Source: Pseudonocardia benzenivorans CB1190
GTDB taxonomy: Bacteria; Actinomycetota; Actinomycetes; Mycobacteriales; Pseudonocardiaceae
Reading direction: 5' to 3'
Assembly: GCF_000196675.2 (NCBI RefSeq)
Contig: NC_015312.1
Coordinates: 62,001 to 126,000 of the forward strand
Length of the DNA: 64,000 nucleotides
Position 1 is the stretch's first letter, and each line of letters starts with the position of its first letter. Both the position numbers and the translations under genes were made by a program. The notes below the pieces were generated by a model. The model saw only the letters and a program-made list of their open reading frames with translations. It made no database searches and had not been told where the DNA came from. Positions 16,637 to 25,340 of this stretch are shown one piece after another.

Positions 16637-19444
16637 ATGACCGCGGACACGCCTTCCGAAACGCCCGTTCGCTTCCGGGACCTCGGTCCGCTGGAGATCG
16701 AACGGGGCGGCGAGGTGAGCGCGGTGGGTGGTGCCCGGCTGGAGTCGGCGCTCGCATTGCTGCTGATCCACGGCGGCCACACCGTCGGTGTCGACGCGTT
16801 GTGCGAGGCCATGTGGGGCGAGCGCGGCGTCGACCGCTCGGTGTCCACCCTCGACTCCCACGTCTGGCGGCTGCGCCGGGTGCTCGAACCCGGCCGGGCG
16901 CGGGGTGCCGCGTCGAAGGTCCTGGTCCGCGACCCGGGCGGCTACCGGCTCGTCCTGGCCGGGGACGATGCGACCGACTCGGGACGTTTCGTCCGGCTGG
17001 CCACCGCCGCGGCCGATCGTCTCGCCGCCGGCGATGCGGCCGGCGCTCTGCAGCAGGCCTCCCGGGCGGCAGCCCTGTGGCGGGGCCGGCCCTACGGCGT
17101 GGCCGCCGACGAGGACTGGGCGCATGCCGCCGTCGCCCGTCTCGACGCGGTCCGCGCCGGCCTCCGCGAGACCCACATCGGGGCGCTGTTGGGCACCGGC
17201 GCCCCGGAGCAGGCCCTCGGCGAGCTGGAGACGGCGCTGGCCGAGGAACCGCTGCGGGAGCGGCTGTGGCTGCTGCGGATGACGGCGTACCGCGACGCCG
17301 GCCGACGCGCCGAAGCACTGCGGGCCTACACCGACGCCCGCACGGTTCTCGTCGACGAACTGGGCGTCGAGCCCGGGCCCGATCTCAAGGCGCTGCACGC
17401 CGAACTGCTGCGTGACGACGCGTCGGCGCCCGTCGCCGCGCCCGCCCGGGCCGAGCCGCCGCAGCACCTTCCCGCGGCGCGGAACCGGCTGGTCGGGCGG
17501 GAACGGGAGACGGCCGAGATCGCAGGGCTGGTCGCGCCCGGACGGCTGGTCACGCTCGTGGGCGCGGCGGGGTGCGGTAAGACGCGGCTCGCGCTGGAGG
17601 TCGCCCGGGAGACGGCGCCGCCCGGCGGCTCGTGGTTCGTCGACCTCACGGTCGCCACCCCAGAGCGGGTACCCGAGACGGTCGCCTCCGCGCTGGAGCT
17701 GCCGGCCCCGGGCCCGGTCGAGCCCGCGGACGCGTTGCGCCGCTTCACCTCTGCCCGGCGGATGCTCGTCGTCCTCGACAACTGCGAGCACGTCCTCGAC
17801 GCCGTCGCCGAGCTGGTGGAGGAGATGCTGGTCGAAGGGTCGCAGCTCGCGGTACTGGCGACCAGCCGGGAACCGCTCGAGGTCGACGGCGAGGAGGTCG
17901 TGGCCCTGGCGCCGCTCACGTCGGCGGCCGCCGTCGAGCTGTTCCTCGACCGGCTCGACGCGCTCGTGCCCGGCGGGGTGCGCGACGACGAGTCGATGGC
18001 CGACGTCCGCGACATCGCCGAGGCCGTCGACGGGCTGCCGCTCGCGCTGGAGCTGGCCGCCGGCCGCGCCCGCGCGTACACGTTGACCGAGATCGCCTCC
18101 CAGGTCCGGGCCGACGCCAGCACGCTGAGTCGGGTCGGGCGCGGCCGCGGCACGAACCATCACCGGACGGTCCGCGACGCCGTCGGCACCAGCTACCGCG
18201 ACCTCCCTGAACCCCTCGCCGCGCTGCACCGGGCCGTCGGTGCCGTGCCGGGCCCGTTCACCGTCGACGTCGCGGCGGCGCTGACCGGGATGACGACTAC
18301 GGACGCGGTCGACGGCACCGCCGCGCTGGTGCACCGGTCCATGCTGTCGGCGCTCGGGCCGCTGCGAGTCGGTGGTGTGTCGCGGTTCGCCCAGCTCGCG
18401 ACGGTTCGCGGGCACGCCGTCCACGAGGCCGACCGGGCCGGTGAGGACCCGGCGGCACGGCGCGACGCGTGGGTCGAGGGTCTCGCCCGTGCCAAGCCGC
18501 GGCTGGGCGCGCACACGATGGCGAGCTGGTACGCCGCGCTCGACGACGACCTCGCCTCGATCCGCGCGACGATGCAACGCACCCTCGTCGACGCCCCCAC
18601 GCCGTTGGGCGCGACCCTCGCGGCCCGCCTCGGGCTGTACTGGGCGTTCAGCGGGATGGCGCTGGAGGGCGACCGGTGGCGCGACGCCGCGCTGCGGACG
18701 TTGGGGGCCGAGCTCGTGGACCCGGTCGACCGGGTGCTGCTCCTGCTCGGCAACGCGAACTCCCGGCTCGTGCAGGGCGATCCCGCCGTCGGACGGGTCC
18801 TGGTTCGGGACGCGCTGGCGGTCGCGGAGTCCCTGACCGGCGACGACGCAGTCATCGTGTGCGACGACCTCGCTGTCACGACGGGCCCGTTGCGCCGCGT
18901 CGGCGACGCCGAGGTGCTCGCCGAGGTGGCGGCCGCGACCCGCCGGCTCGCCGCGGGTGCCCCGGAGCTCGACGTCGTCGTCCGGCACACGGAGCTGGTC
19001 GCCGACGCCGCCGCCGATCCACGCCCGGAGCTGGTCGCGCGCTTCGCCGCGCTGCACGACGACGCCCGCGCCGCCGACAACCTCTACACGGCATGGAGCG
19101 CCGCGGCGGGGGCCGCGACGATCGCACTCGCCGCCGACCGGCCCGACCAGGCACTGCCCTGGGCCCGCGCGACGCTGCAGGCGTCGGCCGACGCGGGCCT
19201 GCGCGACAACGCCTACGCGCTGGAGCTGTACGGCCTCACGCTCGGCCGGTCCGGCGAGGACGCCACGGCACTGCGCGTCCTCGGTGCGGCCGAGGCCCAG
19301 CACCGCGCGGCAGGCGTGCCGTGGCCTCGGAACGAGGAGATGTCGACGCTCCTCGCCACCATCACCACACGTCTCGGCGCCACGGTGGCCGACCGCGCCC
19401 GCGCCGAGGGGGCCCGCACCAGCCTCGCCGAGTTCCTGGCCTGA
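16637..19444 (+). CDS. SARP/AfsR-type regulator with ATPase and TPR-like domains
   Basis: 935 residues. Residues 10-95 are an OmpR-type winged helix (GPLEIERGGEVSAVGGARLE, LWGxxP-like MWGERGVDRSVSTLDSHVWR). Residues 100-255 are a BTAD domain ending in the usual ELGVEPGPDLKALHAELL. From about 280 an NB-ARC/AAA-like ATPase begins at NRLVGRERE, with Walker A GAAGCGKT near 307-314 and Walker B MLVVLDNCEH near 375. The last 350 residues are helical repeats. Such proteins activate secondary-metabolite or stress genes. ATG 16637 follows GGGGAG. Likely targets are the adjacent flavoenzymes, by position only. Confidence 0.88.
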   Translation: MTADTPSETPVRFRDLGPLEIERGGEVSAVGGARLESALALLLIHGGHTVGVDALCEAMWGERGVDRSVSTLDSHVWRLRRVLEPGRARGAASKVLVRDPGGYRLVLAGDDATDSGRFVRLATAAADRLAAGDAAGALQQASRAAALWRGRPYGVAADEDWAHAAVARLDAVRAGLRETHIGALLGTGAPEQALGELETALAEEPLRERLWLLRMTAYRDAGRRAEALRAYTDARTVLVDELGVEPGPDLKALHAELLRDDASAPVAAPARAEPPQHLPAARNRLVGRERETAEIAGLVAPGRLVTLVGAAGCGKTRLALEVARETAPPGGSWFVDLTVATPERVPETVASALELPAPGPVEPADALRRFTSARRMLVVLDNCEHVLDAVAELVEEMLVEGSQLAVLATSREPLEVDGEEVVALAPLTSAAAVELFLDRLDALVPGGVRDDESMADVRDIAEAVDGLPLALELAAGRARAYTLTEIASQVRADASTLSRVGRGRGTNHHRTVRDAVGTSYRDLPEPLAALHRAVGAVPGPFTVDVAAALTGMTTTDAVDGTAALVHRSMLSALGPLRVGGVSRFAQLATVRGHAVHEADRAGEDPAARRDAWVEGLARAKPRLGAHTMASWYAALDDDLASIRATMQRTLVDAPTPLGATLAARLGLYWAFSGMALEGDRWRDAALRTLGAELVDPVDRVLLLLGNANSRLVQGDPAVGRVLVRDALAVAESLTGDDAVIVCDDLAVTTGPLRRVGDAEVLAEVAAATRRLAAGAPELDVVVRHTELVADAAADPRPELVARFAALHDDARAADNLYTAWSAAAGAATIALAADRPDQALPWARATLQASADAGLRDNAYALELYGLTLGRSGEDATALRVLGAAEAQHRAAGVPWPRNEEMSTLLATITTRLGATVADRARAEGARTSLAEFLA

Positions 19445-19554
19445 GCAGCGACTTCAATCCGTGGGACCGAGTTGGAGCCGAGTTGGAGGACCCGGGGCAC
19501 GGTTGTCGGCAGACGAGCGGAGACACCGCCCGCAGCGGGACCGGAGTACCCGAC

Positions 19555-20061
19555 ATGACCACGTTGAGCATCTGGACGTTCGCCACCGAGGCCGGCGCCG
19601 AGGCCGCGCTGCGCCCGCTGGAACGGCGCCAGCACCAGCGGCTGCTCCACGTCGACGACGTGGCCGTCGTCGCCTGGGCGGCCGACGCGGTACGGCCCAG
19701 GACCTACCAGGCCGGGACCGCCGCCGGGACGGCCGCGCTGTCCGGCGCGTTCTGGGGCCTGCTGTTCGGGACGGTGTTCCTGCTCCCGCTCAGCCGCCCC
19801 GCGGCCGCCACCGGTGCCGGGCTCGCCCACCTCGGGCTGTCCGACGAGTTTCTCGGGCACGCCCGCGGCCGCGTCGTCGCAGGCACGTCGGCGCTGTTCC
19901 TGCTCGCCGACGACGCCGCGCTCGACCCGGTCCGCGACCTGTTCGCCGACACGCACACCGACCTGCTCGTCAGCACCCTCACCCGCCACCAGAAGGACGC
20001 GCTGACCCGCGCCTTCTCCGCCGACACCCGGTCCACCGACCCGACTGGAGCCACCCGATGA
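19555..20061 (+). CDS. DUF1269-type membrane-associated protein
   Basis: 168 residues. It begins MTTLSIWTFATEAGAEAALR and continues with a VDDVAVVAWAAD strand, then a glycine/alanine-rich membrane segment (GTAAGTAALSGAFWGLLFGT) and a C-terminal soluble part with SALFLLADDAALDPVRDLF. This is the layout of the DUF1269 family; function unknown. Its stop overlaps the start of the monooxygenase gene (ATGA at 20058-20061), so the two are probably translated together. Confidence 0.75.
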   Translation: MTTLSIWTFATEAGAEAALRPLERRQHQRLLHVDDVAVVAWAADAVRPRTYQAGTAAGTAALSGAFWGLLFGTVFLLPLSRPAAATGAGLAHLGLSDEFLGHARGRVVAGTSALFLLADDAALDPVRDLFADTHTDLLVSTLTRHQKDALTRAFSADTRSTDPTGATR

Positions 20062-21578
20062 ACGCCACCTCCGACACCGTCCTGGTCGTCGGCGCCGGCC
20101 CGGTCGGCCTCACCGCCGCCGCCCAGCTCGCCCGTTTCGACGTGTCCGTCCGGGTGATCGAGGCGCTGGAGCAGCCGACGACCGAGTCGCGCGCCGTCGG
20201 CGTGCACGCCCGGAGCCTGGAGATGCTCGCGTCCCTCGGGGTGCTCGAGCGGCTCAAGGCGCTCGGCCGTCGCATCCCGGCGCTGGACGTCGTCGACGGC
20301 AGGACCGGCCGGAGCCGCAACCGGCTGGACCTCGGGGACACGGCCAGCCGTCACCCCTACGTGCTCGACGTCGCGCAGCCCGACACCGAGGCCGTGCTGG
20401 CCGAGCGGGCGGCCGAGTTGGGTGTCGTCGTCGAGCGGGGTGTCGCGCTCACCGCGCTGTCCCAGGACGACGACGGCGTCGACGTCACCCTGCGCGGCGC
20501 CGACGGGGAGTCGACCATCCGGGTCGGCTGGGTGCTGGGCGCCGACGGCGGGCACAGCACGACCCGTCGCCTCGTCGGCACCGAGCTCGACGGCGGCTTC
20601 CACGGCCAGCACTTCGCGATGGCCGACGCCGACGTCGAGACGAGCTACGCGCCCGACGCGATCCGGATGTTCACCCATCCCGACGGCATGGGGATGCTGT
20701 TCCCGCTGGCCGGCGCGCGGGCCCGGATCATGTTCCTCGTCGACGCCCCGCCCGAGGGGAGGACGGCGCCCACGCTCGCGGAGATGCAGGCGATGGCCGA
20801 CGTCCGGATGGGCGGCGCCGTCAAGATGGGTACGCCGCGCTGGCTCACCTACTTCGAGGTCCACCACGCCCAGGTGCCGCAGTACCGGTTCGGCCGCGTG
20901 TTCCTGGCCGGCGACGCCGCGCACATCCACAGCCCGGCGGGTGCGCAGGGCATGAACACCGGCATCCAGGACGCCGCGAACCTCGCGTGGAAGCTCGCGC
21001 TCGTCGCTCGGGGCCGGGCCGACGCCGCACTGCTCGACACGTACAACGACGAGCGGCACCCCGTCGGCGCCATGGTGGTCCGCACGACGACGACGCTGAC
21101 CGACGTCGGTACCGCCTCGGGCCCGCAGGCCGCCCTGCGCAACATCGCGATGTACCTGGTCGGGCACGTCCATGTGATCAACAACGCCGTCGGCTCGACC
21201 ATGGCCGAGCTGACGATCAACTACCGCGACAGCGCCCTGTCGGTGCACCACGGCCGCGCCGCGGTCAAGGCCGGCGAGCACGCCCCCGACCCCGCGGGCA
21301 CCGCCGTCGCCGTCGAGGACCTGCTGACGACACCTGGCTTCCTGCTGGTCGTCAGCGGTGCCGAGCACGAGGCCGCGCTGCGTGAGGTCCTCGGCGACCT
21401 CGGCACCGTCGTGACCGCCGACGCCGCCCTCGTCCGGGCCTACGGCTGGCCGATCGACGGCATGGCGCTGATCCGTCCCGACGGCTACCTCGGTCTCGTC
21501 GCCGACTCCGCCCACCCGGATGTGCTGCGCGACTACCTCGCGACGGCGTTGCGGATCGCGATGCCGTCATCGAGCTGA
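20058..21578 (+). CDS. FAD-dependent aromatic monooxygenase (class A)
   Basis: 506 residues with the three group-A flavoprotein hydroxylase fingerprints: VLVVGAGPVGLTAAAQLAR (dinucleotide fold, residues 8-26), the DG motif VLGADGGHSTTRRLVG (about 163-178), and the GD motif VFLAGDAAHIHSPAGAQGMN. The last 130 residues form the thioredoxin-like end seen in PheA/MhpA-type enzymes, with no redox Cys pair. The predicted reaction is NAD(P)H- and O2-dependent hydroxylation of a phenolic or polyketide-like ring. It is coupled to the DUF1269 gene. Substrate cannot be read from the sequence. Confidence 0.87.
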   Translation: MNATSDTVLVVGAGPVGLTAAAQLARFDVSVRVIEALEQPTTESRAVGVHARSLEMLASLGVLERLKALGRRIPALDVVDGRTGRSRNRLDLGDTASRHPYVLDVAQPDTEAVLAERAAELGVVVERGVALTALSQDDDGVDVTLRGADGESTIRVGWVLGADGGHSTTRRLVGTELDGGFHGQHFAMADADVETSYAPDAIRMFTHPDGMGMLFPLAGARARIMFLVDAPPEGRTAPTLAEMQAMADVRMGGAVKMGTPRWLTYFEVHHAQVPQYRFGRVFLAGDAAHIHSPAGAQGMNTGIQDAANLAWKLALVARGRADAALLDTYNDERHPVGAMVVRTTTTLTDVGTASGPQAALRNIAMYLVGHVHVINNAVGSTMAELTINYRDSALSVHHGRAAVKAGEHAPDPAGTAVAVEDLLTTPGFLLVVSGAEHEAALREVLGDLGTVVTADAALVRAYGWPIDGMALIRPDGYLGLVADSAHPDVLRDYLATALRIAMPSSS

Positions 21579-21680
21579 CCGTTCCGCTCGAAGGCTCCAC
21601 AACCGGCCGGCTTCGGCGGCGAGAGCCGGGGCGAGGTCGACGCTCGCCCTGGGTCGAGGACGTGGGCGTTGACCCGTGTG

Positions 21681-21698
21681 CATCAAACAAGATTGATG
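21681..21698. promoter_or_regulatory. ArsR-type operator
   Basis: CATCAA at 21681-21686 and TTGATG at 21693-21698 are perfect inverted arms around six bases, the ATCAA-N6-TTGAT core typical of ArsR-family sites. It ends 13 bases before GTG 21712, so binding would block transcription or translation start of the arsR-arsC gene: autorepression by inference. Confidence 0.7.
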
Positions 21699-21711
21699 TA
21701 CCGTCCCTGCT

Positions 21712-22473
21712 GTGGCAGTTCGCGACGACTCCCGGCCGATGTTCGTCCGCGCGGCGGGACATCCAGTGCGCTGGCGTCTGATGTCCGAGCTCGCAGGCGG
21801 AGACCTGCGGGTGCGGGAGCTCGTGGGCCGCGTGGGGGAGCGACAGAATCTGGTCTCGTACCACCTACGCCTGCTCCGCGACGGCGGTCTGGTGACGTCC
21901 CGGCGAAGCACGTTCGACGCTCGGGACAGCTACTACCACCTCGATCTGGACCGGTGCGCGACGGCGCTCGGAGAGGCGGGCTCGGCCCTGCATGCCGCGC
22001 TTCGCACGGTTCCGTCGCTACCGGTCCGACCAGCGCAGCGGACGGTCCGGCCGAGGGTTCTGTTCATCTGCACGGGGAACAGTGCACGGTCCCCGGTCGC
22101 TGAAGCCGTGCTCCGGAGCATCTGCGGCGAGCGCGTCGAGGTCGTGAGCGCCGGGAGTCATCCCAGGGACCGGATTCACCCCACGGTCGTCCGGGTGCTG
22201 CGCGAGGAGTACGGCCTCGATGTCGCGGCACAGCGACCGCGGCACCTCGAGGCGTTCGCCGGTCAGCGGTTCGACGTCGTGGTCACCTTGTGCGACCGGG
22301 CTCGTGAGGTGTGCCCGGAGTTCGGCGGCGCGGCCCGCCAGGTGCACTGGAGCCTGCCCGATCCGGCCGGCGGTGACGATGCCACGTTCGTGGCGAGCGC
22401 CCGCGCGATCGCCACCCGTGTTCGCCATCTCGTCCCGACACTCGACATCACCACGCAGGAGGTCACGTCATGA
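21712..22473 (+). CDS. ArsR-type repressor fused to thioredoxin-type arsenate reductase
   Basis: 253 residues. Residues 10-90 are a winged helix (GHPVRWRLMSELAGGDLRVR, QNLVSYHLRLLRDGGLV). Residues 115-245 are a low-molecular-weight phosphatase fold with P-loop FICTGNSARSPVAEA and the two further redox cysteines of arsenate reductase in VVTLCDRAREVCPEF, then QVHWSLPDPA as in ArsC. It should reduce As(V) to As(III). The classical As(III)-binding CVC of ArsR is missing from the repressor half, so sensing may use other cysteines. GTG 21712 sits just after the operator. It overlaps the next gene by ATGA. Confidence 0.87.
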   Translation: MAVRDDSRPMFVRAAGHPVRWRLMSELAGGDLRVRELVGRVGERQNLVSYHLRLLRDGGLVTSRRSTFDARDSYYHLDLDRCATALGEAGSALHAALRTVPSLPVRPAQRTVRPRVLFICTGNSARSPVAEAVLRSICGERVEVVSAGSHPRDRIHPTVVRVLREEYGLDVAAQRPRHLEAFAGQRFDVVVTLCDRAREVCPEFGGAARQVHWSLPDPAGGDDATFVASARAIATRVRHLVPTLDITTQEVTS

Positions 22474-22844
22474 GTTCCGACGAGCGCGCCAGTGTTCTCT
22501 ATCTGGTGGACGACGTGGAGGCTGCCGTCGACTTCTACACGGCTCGGCTCGGCTTCACCGTGAACACCAACGTCGCGCCGGCGTTCGCCGACGTCGTGCG
22601 TGGCCCGATGCGCCTGCTGTTGTCGGGGCCGGCCAGTTCCGGGGCCCGGGCGACCCCGGAGCAGTTCGCCGCAGCGGGGCGCAACCGCATCCATCTGGTC
22701 GTGGACGATCTCGATGCCGAGATCACGCGCCTGCACGCCGCCGGTGTGCCCTTCCGCAGCGAGCCGATCTCCGGGCCGGGCGGTCGGCAGATCCTGATCG
22801 GCGATCCCTCCGGCAACCTCGTCGAACTGTTCCAGCCCGCCTGA
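22470..22844 (+). CDS. Glyoxalase/VOC-superfamily protein
   Basis: 124 residues with one VOC module pair: SVLYLVDDVEAAVDFYTARL at the start, NRIHLVVDDLDAEITRLHAA in the middle and GGRQILIGDPSGNLVELFQP at the end. Candidate metal ligands are the H of RIHLVV and the E of LVELF. The ATG overlaps the arsR-arsC stop, so it is co-translated. ArsI C-As lyase is in this superfamily and occurs in ars operons, but its conserved vicinal Cys pair is absent, so that name is not supported. Confidence 0.75.
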   Translation: MSSDERASVLYLVDDVEAAVDFYTARLGFTVNTNVAPAFADVVRGPMRLLLSGPASSGARATPEQFAAAGRNRIHLVVDDLDAEITRLHAAGVPFRSEPISGPGGRQILIGDPSGNLVELFQPA

Positions 22845-22909
22845 GCCCGCGACCCGTCCTCGCCGGACCCTGCCTGGACAACGCACGGGGTAGCCGTGAG
22901 GATCCCCGG

Positions 22910-23120
22910 ATGGCGGTGGTCGACGTGAGTGTCGACGCAGTGATCCCGCGGCCGGTCGAGGAGGTCGCGGAGTTCGCGGCCGACCCGTCGAACGCCCCGT
23001 CCTGGTACGCGAACATCGAGTCGGTGGAGTGGCTCAGCCCGCCGCCGCCGGCGGTCGGGAGCGCGGGTGGCGTTCGTGGCCCGGTTCCTGGGCCGGCGCC
23101 TGGCCTACGCGCTGCTCAGG
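22910..23120 (+). pseudogene. SRPBCC-family remnant, frameshifted and truncated
   Basis: ATG 22910 starts MAVVDVSVDAVIPRPVEEVA, continuing EFAADPSNAPSWYANIESVEW, a START/polyketide-cyclase-type beginning. At 23063 one extra G shifts the frame; homology resumes as RVAFVARFLGRRLAYAL and is lost after about 23120. Intact relatives are about 145 residues. It lies between the arsenic genes and the convergent transporter at 23198. Confidence 0.65.
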
Positions 23121-23197
23121 GACCGACGCCCGCTCCGCCGCCCTCGGCTGACGTGCCGCCCGGCCGTCCCGTCGACCCGTACGCTCGCGCACCTGCG

Positions 23198-24553
23198 TCA
23201 TCGAGGACCGACGGGCTCGGGAGCGGGCGTGGTCGCCGCGCGACGGGCGCGGCGGCCGAGGTGGACGATCATCCCCGCACACACCAGCATGGGCCCGGCC
23301 AGTGCGAGGAACACCGCGGTCGGTGACCAGTTCGCGCTGAGGGCGGCGCCCACGACCAGTGGTCCGAGGATGCCGCCGAGCCTCCCGATCCCGAGCGCCC
23401 AGCCGACGCCGGTCGAGCGGACGCTCGCCGGGTAGACGACCGCGGCGAGCGCGATCAGCGCCTTCTGTCCGCCGCTGACCCCGCAGCCGACGAGGAACAG
23501 CGCCGGCAGCATCACCCACTCCGGCCCCGCGAACGCCGGCCCGGCCACCGCCAGGAACACCGCTCCGACCACGAACAGCACGGCCAGTGAGCCGAAGGCG
23601 CCCAACCGGTCCATGGCCGGGCCGACGACCAGGGCGACCGCGATGCCGCCCACCGTGATCAGGCTCGTGGCGCTGACGACGGTGCCGCCGGCGAAGCCGA
23701 GATCGGTCAGCATCGTCGGGAGCCAGCTCTGCAGCGCGTAGAACTCCCCGAGGTTCACCGCGAACACCACCCACAGCAGGACGGTCCCGAGGACCCCGCC
23801 GTTGGCCAGGACCGCCCGCAGCTTCACCCGGCCGCCCGCCTCGGTCGGGTCGACCAGCACGGGCTGCACCTGCACGGGGAGGGTCCGGTCGATGCGCCGG
23901 CAGAGCTGGTACGCCCGTTCGGGGTCCGCGCCCCGACCGGTGAGGAAGGCCAGCGACTCCGGCAGGAACCGAAGCATCACCGGGATGATCACCATCGGGG
24001 CCAGGGCTCCGACGAGGAACACCGAGCGCCAGCCGAACGTCGGCTCCAGCCAGCCCGTCACGAGGCCGGCGGCGACGAACCCCAGCGAGAAACCGCAGTA
24101 GATCGCCAGCACGAAGCTGGCCCGGACCCGCTTGGGGCTGTACTCGGCGGTGAGCGCGACGGCGCTCGGAGCCGCCGCGCCGAGGCCGATCCCGGTGACC
24201 AATCGCAGCACGACCAGCTCGGTGACGCCGCCGACCCACACCGACACGAGGCTCGTGAGGGCGAACACCGCGGTGCCGGCGATCACCAGCCTGCGATGAC
24301 CGAAGCGGTCCGAGAGCGGCGAGAGGACGAGGTAGCCGATCATCAATCCGACCAGCGCCGAGGAGAAGATCGGGCCGAGGACCGCGGTGGACAACCCCCA
24401 GTCCCGGGCGATGTGCGGGGCGAGATAGTTGATGACCTGGGTGTCGAAGCCGTCGAGGAACATCACCGTCCCGCACAGCGCGACCGCGACGTACTGGAAC
24501 CGGCTGATCCGGCGGTCGTCGACGAAGCCCGTCAGCCGTACCGACTCGCTCAC
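23198..24553 (-). CDS. MFS aromatic-acid:H+ symporter (AAHS family, TpaK-like)
   Basis: 451 residues, twelve membrane helices. The AAHS signature DGFDTQVINYLAPHIARDWG is in helix 1, and the loop LSPLSDRFGHRRLV follows helix 2. It also has AEYSPKRVRASFVLAIYCGF and PESLAFLTGRG before the central loop. The GTG start (24553) overlaps the stop of the upstream hydrolase (GTGA), so it is the last gene of the tph operon. In Rhodococcus the terephthalate importer TpaK is of this family; uptake of terephthalate or a related acid is inferred. Confidence 0.82.
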   Translation of the reverse strand: MSESVRLTGFVDDRRISRFQYVAVALCGTVMFLDGFDTQVINYLAPHIARDWGLSTAVLGPIFSSALVGLMIGYLVLSPLSDRFGHRRLVIAGTAVFALTSLVSVWVGGVTELVVLRLVTGIGLGAAAPSAVALTAEYSPKRVRASFVLAIYCGFSLGFVAAGLVTGWLEPTFGWRSVFLVGALAPMVIIPVMLRFLPESLAFLTGRGADPERAYQLCRRIDRTLPVQVQPVLVDPTEAGGRVKLRAVLANGGVLGTVLLWVVFAVNLGEFYALQSWLPTMLTDLGFAGGTVVSATSLITVGGIAVALVVGPAMDRLGAFGSLAVLFVVGAVFLAVAGPAFAGPEWVMLPALFLVGCGVSGGQKALIALAAVVYPASVRSTGVGWALGIGRLGGILGPLVVGAALSANWSPTAVFLALAGPMLVCAGMIVHLGRRARRAATTPAPEPVGPR

Positions 24554-25254
24554 CGGACCGACGCCAGCAGTCCGGCGAGCTGGGCCGGATGCGTCAGCGG
24601 GGCCATGTGGGTCGCGTCGAGCCGGACGAGGTGGTCCACGCCCGTCGCCATCCGCTCCTGGTCGGCGGGGAAGATCGCGCGGTCGCGCGCGCACAGCACG
24701 TAGGTGACCGGGTGGGCGGGCGCGGGAGCGGTGGCGGGCTGGGCGAAGGTGATCGCGGCGTGGCCGTTGCGCCGGGCGTGGACGTCGGCGAACGCGGCCT
24801 CGTCGAGGTCCGCGGCGAGCACGTCGCGGGCGACCGCCTGGTCGGCGGTGACGTGCAGGCTGCCGTCCTCGCGCGCCTCGATCCACTCGACCGGGTGCGG
24901 CGATCGCACGTCCGACAGGCTCTTGCCGGCGGAGGGCCGGAACGCGGCCACGAAGACGCTGTGGCGCACCCGGGGGTGGGCGGCCAGCTCCCCGGTCACG
25001 ATGCCGCCGTAGGAGTGGCCGACGAGGACAACGCCGTCGTCGGAGTCGACGCCGTCGTCGGAGTCGACGCCGTCGAGCACCGAGCGGACGTGAGCCACGT
25101 CGGCGGCGAGGTCACCGCGGGCGGCCGGGTCGTCCGCGCCGCTGGGCAACTGCTCGACGACGTGCACCGAGTGGCCGCGCGACCGCAGGTCGTCGGCGAC
25201 CCGCGACCAGGTCCAGCCGGCGAACCAGGCGCCGTGGACGAGGACGAGTTGCAT
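24550..25254 (-). CDS. Alpha/beta hydrolase in the tph operon
   Basis: 234 residues: MQLVLVHGAWFAGWTWSRVA with the oxyanion HG, nucleophile elbow VGHSYGGIV, acid in LCARDRAIFPAD and a terminal His in DATHMAPLTHPAQL. This is the compact AB_hydrolase_6 type, with no signal peptide, so an intracellular esterase-like enzyme. It lies between the terephthalate dioxygenase reductase and the transporter, which suggests it releases an aromatic acid from an ester or amide; this is inference. An 18-bp duplication just before the elbow adds residues DSDDGV. ATG 25254 follows GGGAGAATC. Confidence 0.78.
   Translation of the reverse strand: MQLVLVHGAWFAGWTWSRVADDLRSRGHSVHVVEQLPSGADDPAARGDLAADVAHVRSVLDGVDSDDGVDSDDGVVLVGHSYGGIVTGELAAHPRVRHSVFVAAFRPSAGKSLSDVRSPHPVEWIEAREDGSLHVTADQAVARDVLAADLDEAAFADVHARRNGHAAITFAQPATAPAPAHPVTYVLCARDRAIFPADQERMATGVDHLVRLDATHMAPLTHPAQLAGLLASVR
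25031..25075. repeat. 18-bp tandem duplication inside the hydrolase gene
   Basis: Units 25031-25048 and 25049-25066 are identical (ACGCCGTCGTCGGAGTCG), followed by a half unit to 25075. The duplication is in frame and gives DSDDGV-DSDDGV in the loop before the strand that leads to GHSYGG. Confidence 0.85.
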
Positions 25255-25340
25255 CGTGATTCTCCCTTGAACCGTGGTGGCCGGTCCGGCCGGCGCTGTC
25301 GGACAGGTGACGCGCGGTGCGCGCCGCGGTGTCGGCCGTG

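Noticed and set aside
22470..22844. ArsI organoarsenical lyase
   Set aside because: The vicinal Cys pair needed by ArsI is absent from the sequence.
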